From: Cordia subcordata
Taxonomy: Eukaryota; Streptophyta; Magnoliopsida; Boraginales; Cordiaceae
Length of the DNA: 64,000 nucleotides
Assembly (NCBI GenBank): GCA_028554755.1
Contig: JAPTOF010000021.1
Span: forward strand, 6,301,001-6,365,000
Direction: 5' to 3'
Positions 1-10,699 of this stretch are shown in pieces. Positions within the stretch are counted from its first letter, which is position 1, and each line of letters opens with the position of its first letter. The notes under the pieces are model-generated. The model saw nothing but the letters and a program-made list of their open reading frames with translations. It made no database searches and had not been told where the DNA came from. Both the position numbers and the translations under genes were made by a program.

Positions 1-783
1 ATTGTGGCACAGTTGACTGCATCAAACACGTCCCAGCAAAATGGTGTAGTAGAAAGGAGAAATCGTACTCTCTTAGAAACGGTAATGTCAATGATGTCTC
101 ACGCATCGTTGCCTTTTTCCTTTTAGAGGTATGCCCTTGATATGGCAGTTTATATTCTGAATACGGAACCATCTAAATCAGTGCCTAAGACACTTAATGG
201 GATGCAGATGGGACATAAGCCTAGCTTGAGTCATTTGCGCATTTGGGGTTGTTCAGTATAGGTATTAAGTAGCTCTACTATAAAGTTGAAACCTCAATTG
301 GAATTATGCTATTTTATTGGGCATCCTAAGGGAACCAAATGTGGGAACTTTTATAACCCCAAGGAGCAGAAGGTGCTTATTAGTATACATGCTAGATACT
401 TGAAGGATGATATAGTGATTCATAAAACACCAGAATCTGTAGTCACTCTTGAGGAAATCTCTGATAAGTTTCCAGAAGCACCTGCTGATATCGAAAAGGA
501 AAAATAGTTAATTACTACTAATGCACCGGAGCCTCATCATAGTGGAAGGCAACTTAATAGATACTTTGGGGAATACTTTGAAACTTCCAATGAGGATCAA
601 GTTGAGGATCCCATTACTTATAATGAAAAATTTTCCTTTATAGATGCTAACTAGTGGCACAAGGCAATAGATTCTGAGTTGAAGTCTATGTACTTTAATG
701 GTGTTAGAGAGCTTGTAAAAGTACTTGAAGGGGTAAAACCTATAAGGTACAAGTGGGTCTACAAGAGAAAGAGATAAGCTGAT
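1..783 (+). pseudogene. Ty1/copia polyprotein, integrase end to start of RT (left part)
   Basis: In frame 1 the sequence reads as the end of a copia integrase core (QQNGVVERRNRTLLE, carrying the catalytic Glu), then the integrase C-terminal region (PSLSHLRIWGCSV), a linker, and the N-terminus of the reverse transcriptase (IRYKWVYKRKR). Several in-frame stops are present, among them TAG near 124 where a Trp is usual and TAG near 260, so this is a dead copy. The longest open stretch is 286-507. Its reading frame stops at 783 where an Athila-type element is inserted and resumes at 11,640 or just after. The 5' LTR, gag and protease would lie left of the window. Lineage inside Ty1/copia is not certain. 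Confidence 0.85.
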
Positions 784-2498
784 TGATGAGTTGTGATTTG
801 GTGTGTGTTTGCATCGCCATTTACTTATACTTTAGAGGTGTTGAATGCTCATAATGATGCATTAGTGTAGTACTTTTGATAGGAATAGGCTTAAGTGTGA
901 ATAAATATGCATATTGAGTTTAAGAGATAAAATGCTACACTAATAGCTTATTTTCAATGATTCAGGTGACTTTGGGTTAAGATAAAGATTGAACAATGAA
1001 AAGTGATGAAGATAGGACATGCACGGGTCTAAGGGAGAAGACTAAAGGCCGAAATGACAAAAAATTGGATGAAGGAAGTCAACCGGACGCTAAGGAAGAA
1101 TAGCCGGTCGACCGGCTAGGTCGACCGGCCACTCCAGAGAGCCCTTGAAGAAAGCCGGTCGAGTACTCCAGAGGCCGGTCGACCGGCTATGCGCGAATCT
1201 ATAAATAAAGCCCGATGCGGAGTAGAAAAGGAGGAGTTTTTACACACACTTCACACCTATTCTCACACACACTTAACCCTATTCCCTAGCCACCTCACAC
1301 ACCCTTTTCACAGACTTTTCACGAAGAACCAAGTTTCGTTAGAGGATTCAAACGCTTTGGAATCGAGATTGTTTACAAGTCGTGTTCTAAAATTGCTAGG
1401 ATGAAAGGGGAGTTTCGTTATATCTCTTTCATTCTATTTTCTATTATGTCTGAGTAGGCTTGTATAGGGTGATAAAACTTATGTAATGGGTTAATTTTAT
1501 ACTCTTATGATATGGGATATGATGGCTGGATATATATATATATATATATATATATGTTTTGATTTGTTTTGTTTAATTGGGTGTTCTTTCATTCATGTCT
1601 ATGTGTTTGATAGAATACTTAGATGAGTACATATATATTAATTGAAGTTTGTTTGTTACTAAACACATCTAATCCATGCTGTACTCATGTCTATGTGTTT
1701 ATACATGGATGTTATGAAGTGGGTAGTGCTTTTATTCATGTCTATATGCGTATTTGCATGCCCGTAACAAGCATAATTTCAATATCACATGTGTATGAAT
1801 GTTAGTCAAATCCTGCTGTAGTGATCTTAGAATGACGGAGTATAATTTATGGCTAATCTAGGTCGAGTTTCCTTTGGCTTTAAATCCAGCCAATAGGTTC
1901 CAGGATAGATTTAGTCGACCTTAGCAACACTAGGTCTTGGCTTTAAACCCAGCCAACGGTTTAGGTACTAGGGTCGGTTCATTCTAAGCCACCTAGGAAG
2001 TTAGTTAGTCCCTCTTGAGGCCCTAGGTCATAAGGACCACGCCGTAGCTCTAGGAGACGTCGCCTAGGGACGGACCCGCACCGAGTCCTAGGGGCAAATC
2101 AGGACACTAACTAACAACCTAGTTAAGAGCACTTTTGATAGTTAGCCATCATCCCTTAATCCCATAGCATTTGAGTATGGAATTATCCATTCATAAGTCC
2201 AAGTCACCCTAATCTCTTTCCAATTGTTAGTTTCTTCTCAATCAACTCAAGGCCCCTTTTGTTTTTATTCATAGTTTAGTTTTTTTTTATTTACTTAGAG
2301 CTCCCGAAAATCCAAGCCTTCACAAGAAAAAGTACACTTAGTTTAGATCTTTCTTTTTAGCTCTTTTAGGACACCAAGCATAGGATACATTCACGATATT
2401 CACGCCTCCCTGTGGTTCGATACCCACACTCGTAAACACTGTATTGCACGATCCGTACGCTATGGTCTTTTAAAACTTGCACTCGTAAGAAGAAATTA
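784..2498 (+). repeat. 5' LTR of Athila element 1
   Basis: About 1,715 bp, matching 9861-11639 almost base for base apart from a roughly 64-bp deletion near 1160 and an expanded or contracted (TA)n run at about 1530-1553. It starts TGATGAG; its end has decayed to AAATTA where the other LTR has ACATCA. A TATA box (TATAAATA, 1200-1207) follows a GC-rich block of GCCGGTCGACCGGC-like palindromes at about 1100-1188, so U3/R transcription should begin shortly after 1225. Confidence 0.93.
1100..1207 (+). promoter_or_regulatory. LTR core promoter: CCGGTCGACCGG palindromes plus TATA box
   Basis: Repeated copies of the self-complementary motif CCGGTCGACCGG lie directly upstream of TATAAATA (1200-1207). 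The block is much richer in CpG than the AT-rich surroundings. The 3' LTR has the same layout (about 10,180-10,344, TATA at 10,337-10,344) with one extra repeat unit. Function as a transcription factor site is inference. Confidence 0.6.
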
Positions 2499-2504
2499 AG
2501 TTTT

Positions 2505-2522
2505 TGGCGCCGGTGTCGGGGA
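2505..2522 (+). other. Primer binding site, tRNA-Asp type (element 1)
   Basis: TGGCGCCGGTGTCGGGGA begins six bases after the 5' LTR. The expected complement of the plant tRNA-Asp 3' end, common in Athila elements, is TGGCGCCGTTGCCGGGGA, so two positions differ. Its place next to the LTR confirms the LTR end. Confidence 0.8.
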
Positions 2523-2776
2523 GGCACAGTGATTTGCATTCAGTGCTTGTGTGTTTTGATAGTTGTTTTTCTTTCTTTTTCTTTAAATTTTTTTTAGTTT
2601 TTAATTATTTCGCATCGCTTATATTATCTTGTTTTAGTTCTCTTTGTTAGTTTAATTCAGCTTTTGACTTTACTTTTTTTTTTAGTAGACTTTTTAGGAT
2701 TGTGGATTATTTGCTGTAGTTTAGGAATATTGAAGTGTTTGGGGGTTGAAGTGGCCGGAGTTAAGATAGTTTGTGC

Positions 2777-4895
2777 ATGCTTGGTAGGAGATCCCTTAAG
2801 AATCCCCTAATTCCTCTTAATCCCGAACCTGAAAGAATCACTAGACGTTTCAGGAATTTAGGAGATCTTCCTGAGGAGATGGCCGATCCCAATCATCCTC
2901 ATAATCCACCCAATCCCCCAATGAATCCCATTCCACCTCATGAGCACATTGGGCATCAAGCCCAAGCTCATTTTAGACAGGAACCCCATAGACTAGGTCC
3001 ACCTTTAGATGAGGAACCCACTCTTAGGCAATTCTTTCTCCCCGAAACATTTGAGCCTAATTCGGCTATTCAAATTCCAGGTTTGGGGGGTACGAACTTC
3101 GAGATTAAGCCTAATATGTTGGCTATGCTTCCTTCCTTTTACGGGAGAAGCAATGAGAGTCCTCTTGATCACATTACTTATTTTGTTGAAATGAGTTCCA
3201 CTCTCTATGTTCCCAATGTCTCCCAAGAGGTCATACGTCTAAGATTGTTTCCCTTCTCTCTTAAGGATAAGGCTAGGACTTGGTTGCACTCCTTACCTAA
3301 TGGGTGCATTACTACATGGGTTGAGCTTCAATCTAAATTCTTCCAGAAATTTTATCCCATGGCCAAGACAAATTAACTTAGGATCGCCATCATGACTTTT
3401 TCCCAAAGATGACTTAGAATCTTTTCATGAAGCTTGGGAGAGGTTCAAAGATTTTCTTAGACAATGTCCACACCATGGGTACAGCAATCATGACCTAATG
3501 TAATACTTCTTTCGAGGTTTAAACGAACAAAATAGGATGATGGTCAATGCCACCTCCGGTGGTGGTTTCTATCTTTTAAGACCAACTGAGGCATGGGAGA
3601 AAATAGAAATGATGGCTGAGAATTCATTTCAAAATTTTGCAATGGAAAGATCTAGTCGAGGGGGTAACAAGAGAAGTGTTAGTGAGGTTGGAATTTCTTC
3701 AGACTTACCCTCTAAGGTCGAGGCGTTAACAAATAAACTAGATCAATTCATCTCTTTGTCCATTTCATCTCAGAGTCCTAGGACTAGTTCTTCAAGTGCT
3801 TCCTCCACCCCTTAGTTGTTGAAGTTTGTGCATTATGCTCCGAGTCATCTCATGAGACCCTAGCTTGCCCTTTAGCATCCCAATTTCCTGAATTCATGAA
3901 AGAGCAAGTGTGTGCCACACAAGGTTATTCTCGTGAGTATAATCCATACTCAAACACGTATAATCCGGGTTGGAGGGACAATCCGAAATTTTCCTGGAGA
4001 CAAGGACAGCATGAGTCTAGTTCACATCCTCAAGTTCCACCTCAGCAGCGACCCCGTCCGCAATATCCCCCAGGTTTTTATCAAGTCAATCAACCCCATC
4101 TCACTAGTGCTCCTCAACCTCAAGCTTTACCTGCTCCCTCTAGTAGCCAGCCTCCTAGTAATGACATGATGAAGATAATGCAATTTATTCAGAATCAACA
4201 ATAGGAATTGGCAGAAAATAGGCAGCAAATGGCCAGTTTGAGGCACGCTTAGACAGATTGCTAATCAATTGAGCACTAGAGACCACGGAAATTGCTTTCA
4301 AGGAAGTAAACCCTAGAGTCCAATCTTGTTTCTCCACTGACACCACTTACCCTTCTCAGGCTCAAGCTAAAGCTGTCACCACTCTTAAGAGCGGTCGGGT
4401 AGTGGATAATAGGGTAGGAATTGACTCCGCAGTGTCTGCACCTAGTGGTCCTTTCGAGTCTAGAGCACAACATGGTAACCTTGTTGGGGTAAATTCTAGA
4501 GAGAGTCCTGTTGAGAGAAATGAGACCGTTAGAGATCAGGGAGAGATTAGTACTTCCCGACCACATAGAAAGGGAAAAGAACCTATGGATAACTCCCATG
4601 CATCTAGAGATATAGAGCCTAGAGTTCCTTTTCCATCCACTTTAGAGAGACCTACATCTAGTAAGGATTCTAGGTTCTTCAAGATTTTAGAGCATCTCAA
4701 AGATCTTAAGGTCAATCTTCCTTTGATAGATGCGATCAGTTCCATCCCATCTTACTCTAAGTTCTTTAAGGATCTTTGTACAAGGAAACGTAGATCATCG
4801 ACCATTCCTAAGAAGGTGAGGCTTACGGAGAAGGTGAGTAGTATTTGTACTTCGGGCCTTCCGCCTAAGAGGAGTGACTCGAGCTTTCACCATTC
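2777..4895 (+). pseudogene. gag of Athila element 1 (broken)
   Basis: Starting from ATG at 2777 (MLGRRSLKNP) the protein has a proline-rich N-terminus and then the retrotransposon gag core at about residues 75-200 (FEIKPNMLAMLPSFYGRSNE and LFPFSLKDKARTWLHSLP). It stops at 3374-3376; the homologous protein continues in other frames at 3537-3815 and 3896-4204, with more stops near 3412 and 3500. A CCHC zinc knuckle of spacing C-x2-C-x4-H-x4-C (CALCSESSHETLAC) can be read near 3820-3870. A serine- and arginine-rich linker (4402-4902) leads to the protease. The same gag, more decayed, starts at 44,581 in element 2. The ATG at 2777 is preferred because both copies share MLGRRSL. At least three stops or frameshifts make it a pseudogene. 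Confidence 0.85.
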
Positions 4896-5584
4896 CTTGT
4901 AGGATCCGTGAGACGCAAATTGATCATGCCTTGTTAGATTTAGGATCTAGTGTGAATCTTATTCCTATTCTCGTCTATCGCCAGCTAGGCCTAGGTGAGT
5001 TGTCTCCCACGTATGTTACTCTTGACTAGTGATAGATCCGAGCGTAGACCTAAGGGGTGATAGAGGACGTTATGGTTCAGGTAGGTGAGTTCGTGTACCT
5101 GTTGACTTTATAGTGTTAGATATGGATTCGGGACACGACTCTAGACATTCTACACCCATTCTTCTAGGTCGCCTTCCTTGCCACCGCAGATGCCATTATC
5201 CATTGTAGGTCGGGGATATTAGAGATGAAATTTGGGAATTTGAAATCCACTATGAAGGTTGCAGAGGCGGTGAATAGAGCTAGTGTAGGAGAGGAGGATG
5301 GAGAAGAGTGCTTTAAAGTAGATGTGATTGATTCTTGCATTAAGGATTTCATAGAAATGACTATGACTGATGGAGATGATTTGAGGAAATTTGAAGAAGT
5401 GATGTCAAATTTTGATTTGGAGACCTTAGAGAAGAAATGTATAGCTTCTACTTCCTTAATTGAGAGTCGTTTGATTAATAAGTCACTCAAGGTTAATTCT
5501 TCTACTCCCATTTCTAGTGATGAACGCATTGATGATGCTGAGGTTAAGTCCCCTTGGTTGAGCCCACCTTTCTTTAGAGCTTAA
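4890..5584 (+). pseudogene. Retropepsin-type protease and linker of Athila element 1
   Basis: Around 4920-4970 the translation reads HALLDLGSSVNLIP, the retroviral-type aspartic protease active site (family form ALxDLGASVNLMP), followed near 5100 by VDFIVLDMDSGHDS and near 5160 by the conserved ILLGR. Stops near 5026 and 5043 interrupt it. From 5225 to 5584 an open segment encodes an acidic linker between protease and RT (MKFGNLKSTMKVAEAVNRAS onward) that is also found at 15,625-16,071 and 46,875-47,220, which marks the three copies as one family. The protease would process the gag-pol polyprotein. The catalytic Asp is still present, but the frame is broken. Confidence 0.75.
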
Positions 5585-7294
5585 ACCCTTCCGGATCATC
5601 TGAAGTATGCATTCCTAGGCTCTAGTGAGACTCTTCCGGTTATCATAGCTTCCGATCTTTCTAGTGAGAATGAGAAGCGTCTCTTAGAGGTCCTTAGGAA
5701 ACATAGGAAGGCAATAGGGTGGAAGATTGATGATTTACGAGGTATAGACCCCTCTATTTGTATGCATCGTATTCACCTTGAAGATGGAGCCATTCCTTCT
5801 AGGAAGATGCAAAGGAGGCTAAACCCACACATGAGTGAAGTAGTTAAGAAGGAGATCATTAAGCTTTTGGATGCAGGCATTATTTATCCGATCTCACGAT
5901 AGTGAGTGGGTTAGCCAGTCCAAGTTGTCCCTAAGAAGTCCGGGATCACGGTTGTTGAGAATGAGAGAGGAGAGCTTATCCCTACACGTATTCCTACGGG
6001 ATGGAGGGTCTCAGATTGATTATAGGAAGCTCAACTCCAAAACTAGGAAGGATCATTTCCCATTGCCTTTTCTAGACCAGATTTTAGATAGAGTAGTGGG
6101 CACACTACTATTGTTTTCGAGATGGCTATTCGGGATATAACCAGATCCTGTGTTTCGAGGACCAGGAAAAGACCACCTTTACTTGTCCCTATGGCACTTT
6201 TGCTTATAGGAGAATGCCCTTCGGTCTTTGTAATGCCCAGACTTTTCAGAGATGCATGATGGTCATTTTTAGTGATATGATTGAAAGATTCTTAGATATT
6301 TTTATGGTTGATTTATCAGTTTTTTGAGATAGCTTTTATGAGTGCTTGAATCATATCTCTTTTGTCTTAGATCGATGTGTGGAGTAGAATTTAGTGTTAA
6401 GTTGGGAGAAATCCCACTTCATGGTGCAACGAGGATAGTCTTTGGGTCATGTTGTCTCATCTAATGGAATTCAAGTCGACCCAGCTAAGGTTGAATTAAT
6501 TGAGAATTTGCTTGTCCCTAAATGTGTCAAGGATGTTAGATCTTTTCTAGGACATGCAGGATTCTACCGTAGATTCATTAAGGATTTTAGTCACGTTGCA
6601 CGTCCTTTGTCTAGGCTCCTAGCACAAGATGTTCCTTTTGACTTTGACGATGAATGTGTTAGAGCTTTCAATAGGCTTAAATCCTTATTATCAACATCCC
6701 CGATTATCCAACCACCGACTACGCCTCCCATTTGAGGTTATGTGTGATGCATCCGATTATGCAATAGGAGCCGCTTTTAGGTCAAAGGAAGGATAAGTTG
6801 CCCCATGTTGTATACTATGCTGGCAAGACTTTTGATGAAGCACAAAAGAATTACACTACTACGTAAAAGAGCTTCTAGCGATAGTCTTCTCTCGACAAGT
6901 TTAGGTCATACATCCTAGGATCCGAGTAATTGTCTACACCGATCATGCGGCATTGAAGTATTTGTTGTCTAAGAAAGAATCTAAGCCCCGCTTGATTAGG
7001 TGGATGCTCCTCCTTCAAGAGTTTGACTTAGAAATTCAGGATAAGAAGGGTAGAGAGAATTTAGTTGCGGATCATCTTTCCCGTCTTGTTAGCGAGTCTT
7101 CTAGTGATCCATCTCCTTTTCATGATTCATTCCCTGATGAGCAATTATTTGCTATTTCTCATCACACACCTTGGTTCGCTCATATAGTTAATTATCTTGC
7201 CACAGGGCGTTTTCCGTCTCATTGGGAGAAAAGAGAAAAAGATAGGTTCCTAGCACAAGTTAGGCATTTCTTTTGGGAGGACCCTATCTTTTAA
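5585..7294 (+). pseudogene. Reverse transcriptase and RNase H of Athila element 1 (broken)
   Basis: The gypsy-type RT can be followed in changing frames: LLDAGIIYPISDSEWVS (about 5865), IDYRKLNSKTRKDHFPLP (about 6020), TFAYRRMPFGLCNAQTFQR (about 6195), and the palm motif near 6300, which reads FMVDLSVF where the family has FMDDFSVFG. The first of the two catalytic Asp residues is therefore Val. The connection domain (SFLGHAGFYRRFIKDFSHVA) is open at 6442-6735. RNase H follows (VMCDASDYAIGAA near 6740, then [10 protein letters not shown] near 6940 and [12 protein letters not shown] near 7050). Several frameshifts lie at 5890, 6120, 6330 and 6780-6900. It would copy element RNA to DNA in the cytoplasmic particle, but this copy cannot. 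Confidence 0.85.
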
Positions 7295-8421
7295 AGTGTG
7301 TGCGGATCAAATGATTCGCCGGTGTGTGCTGAGAAGGAGTTTGAGAGCGTGTTAAGCATGTGTCATGATGAGGGTGTGAGTCATTTTAGTGTGAAGAAGA
7401 TCTGCGAAGGTCTTGCAAAGTGGATTATTTTGGCCTACTCTCTTTAGGGATGCCCAAATATTGCAAAAGTGTTTTAGATGTCAACAATTCGGGTCTATCT
7501 CTAGGAGAAACATGATGCCTTTATCCCCTATTCTTCCTTGTGAGTTGTTCGATGTTTGGGGTATAGACTTCATGGGTCCATTTCCACCTTCCTTTGGGTG
7601 TCAATACATTTTAGTGGCCGTTGATTATGTATCCAAATGGGTTGAGGCTATTCCTACACGCACAAATGACCATAGGGTAGTGGTAAAGTTTATTAAAGAG
7701 AACATTTTCTCTAGATTTGGAGTCCCTAGGGTCTTAATTAGTGATGGGGGTTTGCATTTTCGCCATAGGACTTTAGAGGCCTTGTTGAGGAAATATTCAG
7801 TCACCCATAAAGTAGCCACTCCTTATCACCCGCAGACTAGTGGACAAGTAGAGGTGTCCAATAGAGAGATCAAACACATTCTAGAGAAAACGGTTAGGCC
7901 TGATAGAAAAGATTGGTCTATTAGATTAAATGATGCTTTGTGGGCCTACCGTACCGCCTTTAAGACTCCTATTGGTATGTCTCCGTATAGATTGGTATTT
8001 GGTAAAGCTTGTCACTTGCCGATTGAACTTGAACATAGAGCGTATTGGGCAATCAAAGCCCTAAATTTTGACTTGGCAAGAGCGGGTGAGAAAAGGAGGC
8101 TAGACCTAGCAGAATTGGAAGAACTTAGATTCGAGGCATATGAGAACGCTAAACTTTATAAGGATAGGATGAAGAGAATCCATGATAAACACGTTATTAA
8201 GAAATCATTCTCTCCTCTTGATAAAGTTTGGTTGTTTAACTCACGATCAAGCTTTTTCCGTAAGCTTAAGACGAGATGGGATGGTCCATATGAGGTGATG
8301 ATTGCCTATCCTTCCGGAGCGATCAAGATCAAAGACTTAAAGGATGGCCGAGAGTTGACGGTAAATGGGCAACGCTCAAGCACGCTTATGATCCGAGCAT
8401 GGCTCGTGTGGAGGTTTTAGA
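7295..8421 (+). CDS. Integrase of Athila element 1, open from the end of the zinc-binding domain
   Basis: An open frame of 335 codons (7413-8420) covers nearly the whole integrase. The catalytic triad is intact in D,D35E spacing, counting from 7413: Asp52 (WGIDFMGP), Asp111 (LISDGG) and Glu147 (GQVEVSN). The C-terminal region has [16 protein letters not shown] and [20 protein letters not shown], typical of Athila integrases, with no chromodomain. The HHCC zinc-binding part upstream (7295-7412) is frameshifted. Compared with element 2, one base is lost near 8374, so the last 20 or so residues are out of frame. The enzyme joins element cDNA to chromosomal DNA, and this is the best preserved domain of the element. 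It has no start codon of its own, being normally made as part of gag-pol. Confidence 0.85.
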
Positions 8422-8881
8422 GCTTCAGGATCCCGCAGATGGAAGTTGAAGATGAGCTAGTATTTACCTGGCTGACGGCTTGGTGGTTAGCGCTACTAGG
8501 AGGCAACCTAGGTTCAATTTTATAGTCTTGCATTTGTTTGACTTTTGTTTCTTTTTATTTTCTTTCTTTTATCTTTCTTGCACCCAACTTAAAGTGTTGA
8601 ATCCCAATCCTTTGTCCCGTAAGATACATCACTGCTTCTTATTGCACATGCCAATGCGAGTATGCATAGGCAATGTCGCTAATCTTGTTTTCTTTGTGAG
8701 TGTTTATGAATTGTGAGTCACGAGTTAGCGATGGTGAGATGACGTTGGCATGGAATGCTTTGAAGAAAATGCAAGGTTGTATCTATCCTTTCTCCACTTG
8801 TTCCCCTGTTCGCACCCTATCCCCACCACCCTTACTTGTTTTGTAATGATAACTTGCTTGTTTTTGTTGTGCTTTGTTCTA

Positions 8882-8901
8882 TTTGCTTGAGGACAAGCAA
8901 A
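8882..8901 (+). other. Inner pre-PPT hairpin of element 1
   Basis: TTTGCTTG-AGGA-CAAGCAAA, a perfect 8-bp stem with a 4-base loop, followed by a G-rich purine tract but not by an LTR. It equals the hairpin of element 2 at 59,079-59,098. Confidence 0.75.
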
Positions 8902-9822
8902 GTTTAGGTTTGGGGGTGTGGGAGTTTAGTTTTCTTTCTTGTTATTTTTTACTTAGGGTAGATTGCATCATGCGTTTAAATGGTGAAAATTTTTCAATTT
9001 TGAAAATTTTTCAATTTTGATGCATATAGATTCATTTATTTCTTTGTTGATCATTGTGTTGGCTTTTGTGATTGACTCTATTGATTTATTAAGATGAGAG
9101 ACATTGTGGGGGAATAAATAGAGTGGTTTGAAAACTAAGTCTTGGAGGAGATGCCCTTAAAAGTTGTGGGAGTGAGAACCTTAAGAATACCCCTTGTAGC
9201 CACCCCATAGCTTGGTAGGAAAGAGTGTTGAAAAAGGGTTATTGATGTGAGTGCCCCGTCTTTGATTGGTTCTTGTTGATATGCTTAAGCCTTTCTTTTT
9301 CTTCCTTTTTGAGAATTCAATACAATGAAAATGAAAAAAAAAATGATTGAAAAAAAAAAGAGGCAAAAAGGTGCAAAATTCTATGAATGAAGTAAAAAAG
9401 AGGAAAAGCCAAAAGCACCTAAAAGTTAGTGAATAAGTGCATAAGTGACACAATGTCAACTTAGCACAAGTTATCATCTTTGCAAGCATGTGAATAAGGC
9501 TTATAAAAAGCCATTGTGTTTGTATATTCTCTTTTTTTTTATCCTTGAGGCTTGGTGCATGTTAGGGAGACCATGTTAGTGAGGAGCACGAAATATCAAC
9601 AGCCCGAGTGCATGAGTTAGAATCCTAGGCTTGTGGTGGATTGGCTACTTGGGAAATTCCCATGAGGAACGAGACCCCTTATGAATAGAGGGAAGATTCA
9701 AAGAGGCTTAGGGATCTCTTCACAATAGGAATGCCCTTTCATGTTTCTCAAACTAATGCTGATAATGAGTCACCCTTCAGCAATCCATTGTATCGACTTT
9801 AGAAATAAAGTTTAAGATTAGG

Positions 9823-9842
9823 CTTGCTTGGGGACAAGCAAG
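9823..9842 (+). other. Outer pre-PPT hairpin of element 1
   Basis: CTTGCTTG-GGGA-CAAGCAAG, a perfect 8-bp stem and 4-base loop ending 18 bases before the 3' LTR. Compared with the inner copy, both sides of the terminal pair have changed (T-A to C-G), keeping the stem. Confidence 0.75.
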
Positions 9843-9860
9843 GAGACGGGTGGGGGGTGT

Positions 9861-10664
9861 TGATGAGTTGTGATTTGGTGTGTGTTTGCATCGCCATTTA
9901 CTTATACTTTAGAGGTGTTGAATGCTTATAATGATGCATTAGTGTAGTACTTTTGATAGGAATAGGCTTAAGTGTGAATAAATGTGCATATTGAGTTTAA
10001 GAGATAAAATGCTACACTAATAGCTTATTTTCAATGATTTAGGTGACTTTGGGTTAAGATAAAGATTGATCAATGAAAGGTGATGAAGATAGGACATGCA
10101 CGGGTCTAAGGGAGAAGACTAAAGGCCGAAATGATGAAAAATTGGATGAAGGAAGTCAGCCGGACGCTAAGGAAGAATAGCCGGTCGACCGACTAGGTTG
10201 ACCGGCCACTCCAGAGAGCTTCGTCGAAAAGCCGGACGACCCCCCCTTCAAGAGCCGGTCGACCGGCCACTCCAGAGAGCCCTTAAAGAAAACCGGTCGA
10301 GTACTCCAGAGGCCGGTCGACCGCTATGCGCGAATCTATAAATAAAGCCCGATGCGGAGCAGAAAAGGAGGAGTTTTTACACACACTTCACACCTATTCT
10401 CACACACACTTAACCCTATTCCGTAGCCACCTCACACACCCTTTTCATAGACTTTTCACAAAGAACCAAGTTTCGTTAGAGGATTCAAACGCTTTGGAAT
10501 CGAGATTGTTTACAAGCTGTGTTCTAAAATTGCTAGGATGAAAGGGGAGTTTCGTTATATCTCTTTCATTCTATTTTCTATTATGTCTGAGTAGGCTTGT
10601 ATAAGGTGATAAAACTTATGTAATGGGTTAATTTTATACTCTTATGATATGGGATATAATGGCT

Positions 10665-10699
<35 letters not shown>

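Larger units (their letters stand above)
8422..9860 (+). other. 3' internal non-coding region of element 1, with two PPT-like tracts
   Basis: No envelope-like or other gene is visible. Just after integrase is GTTAGCGCTACTAGGAGGCA (about 8487-8506), a motif shared with element 2 (about 58,692) and, reversed, with element 3 (about 52,290). Two G-rich polypurine-like tracts occur: an inner one near 8909-8924 and the outer one at about 9841-9860 touching the 3' LTR. Each follows a TTGAGGACAAGCAA-type hairpin. The 930 bp between them are AT-rich with A-runs at 9330-9370. Confidence 0.75.

Noticed and set aside
1189..1404. 71-codon open frame in the 5' LTR and its twin at 10,326-10,541
   Set aside because: It spans the TATA box, so no LTR transcript would contain its start; identity between copies only reflects LTR identity.
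2410..2436. tRNA-like GGTTCGATACCC in the Athila LTR
   Set aside because: Only a box B-like string; no box A or cloverleaf around it.
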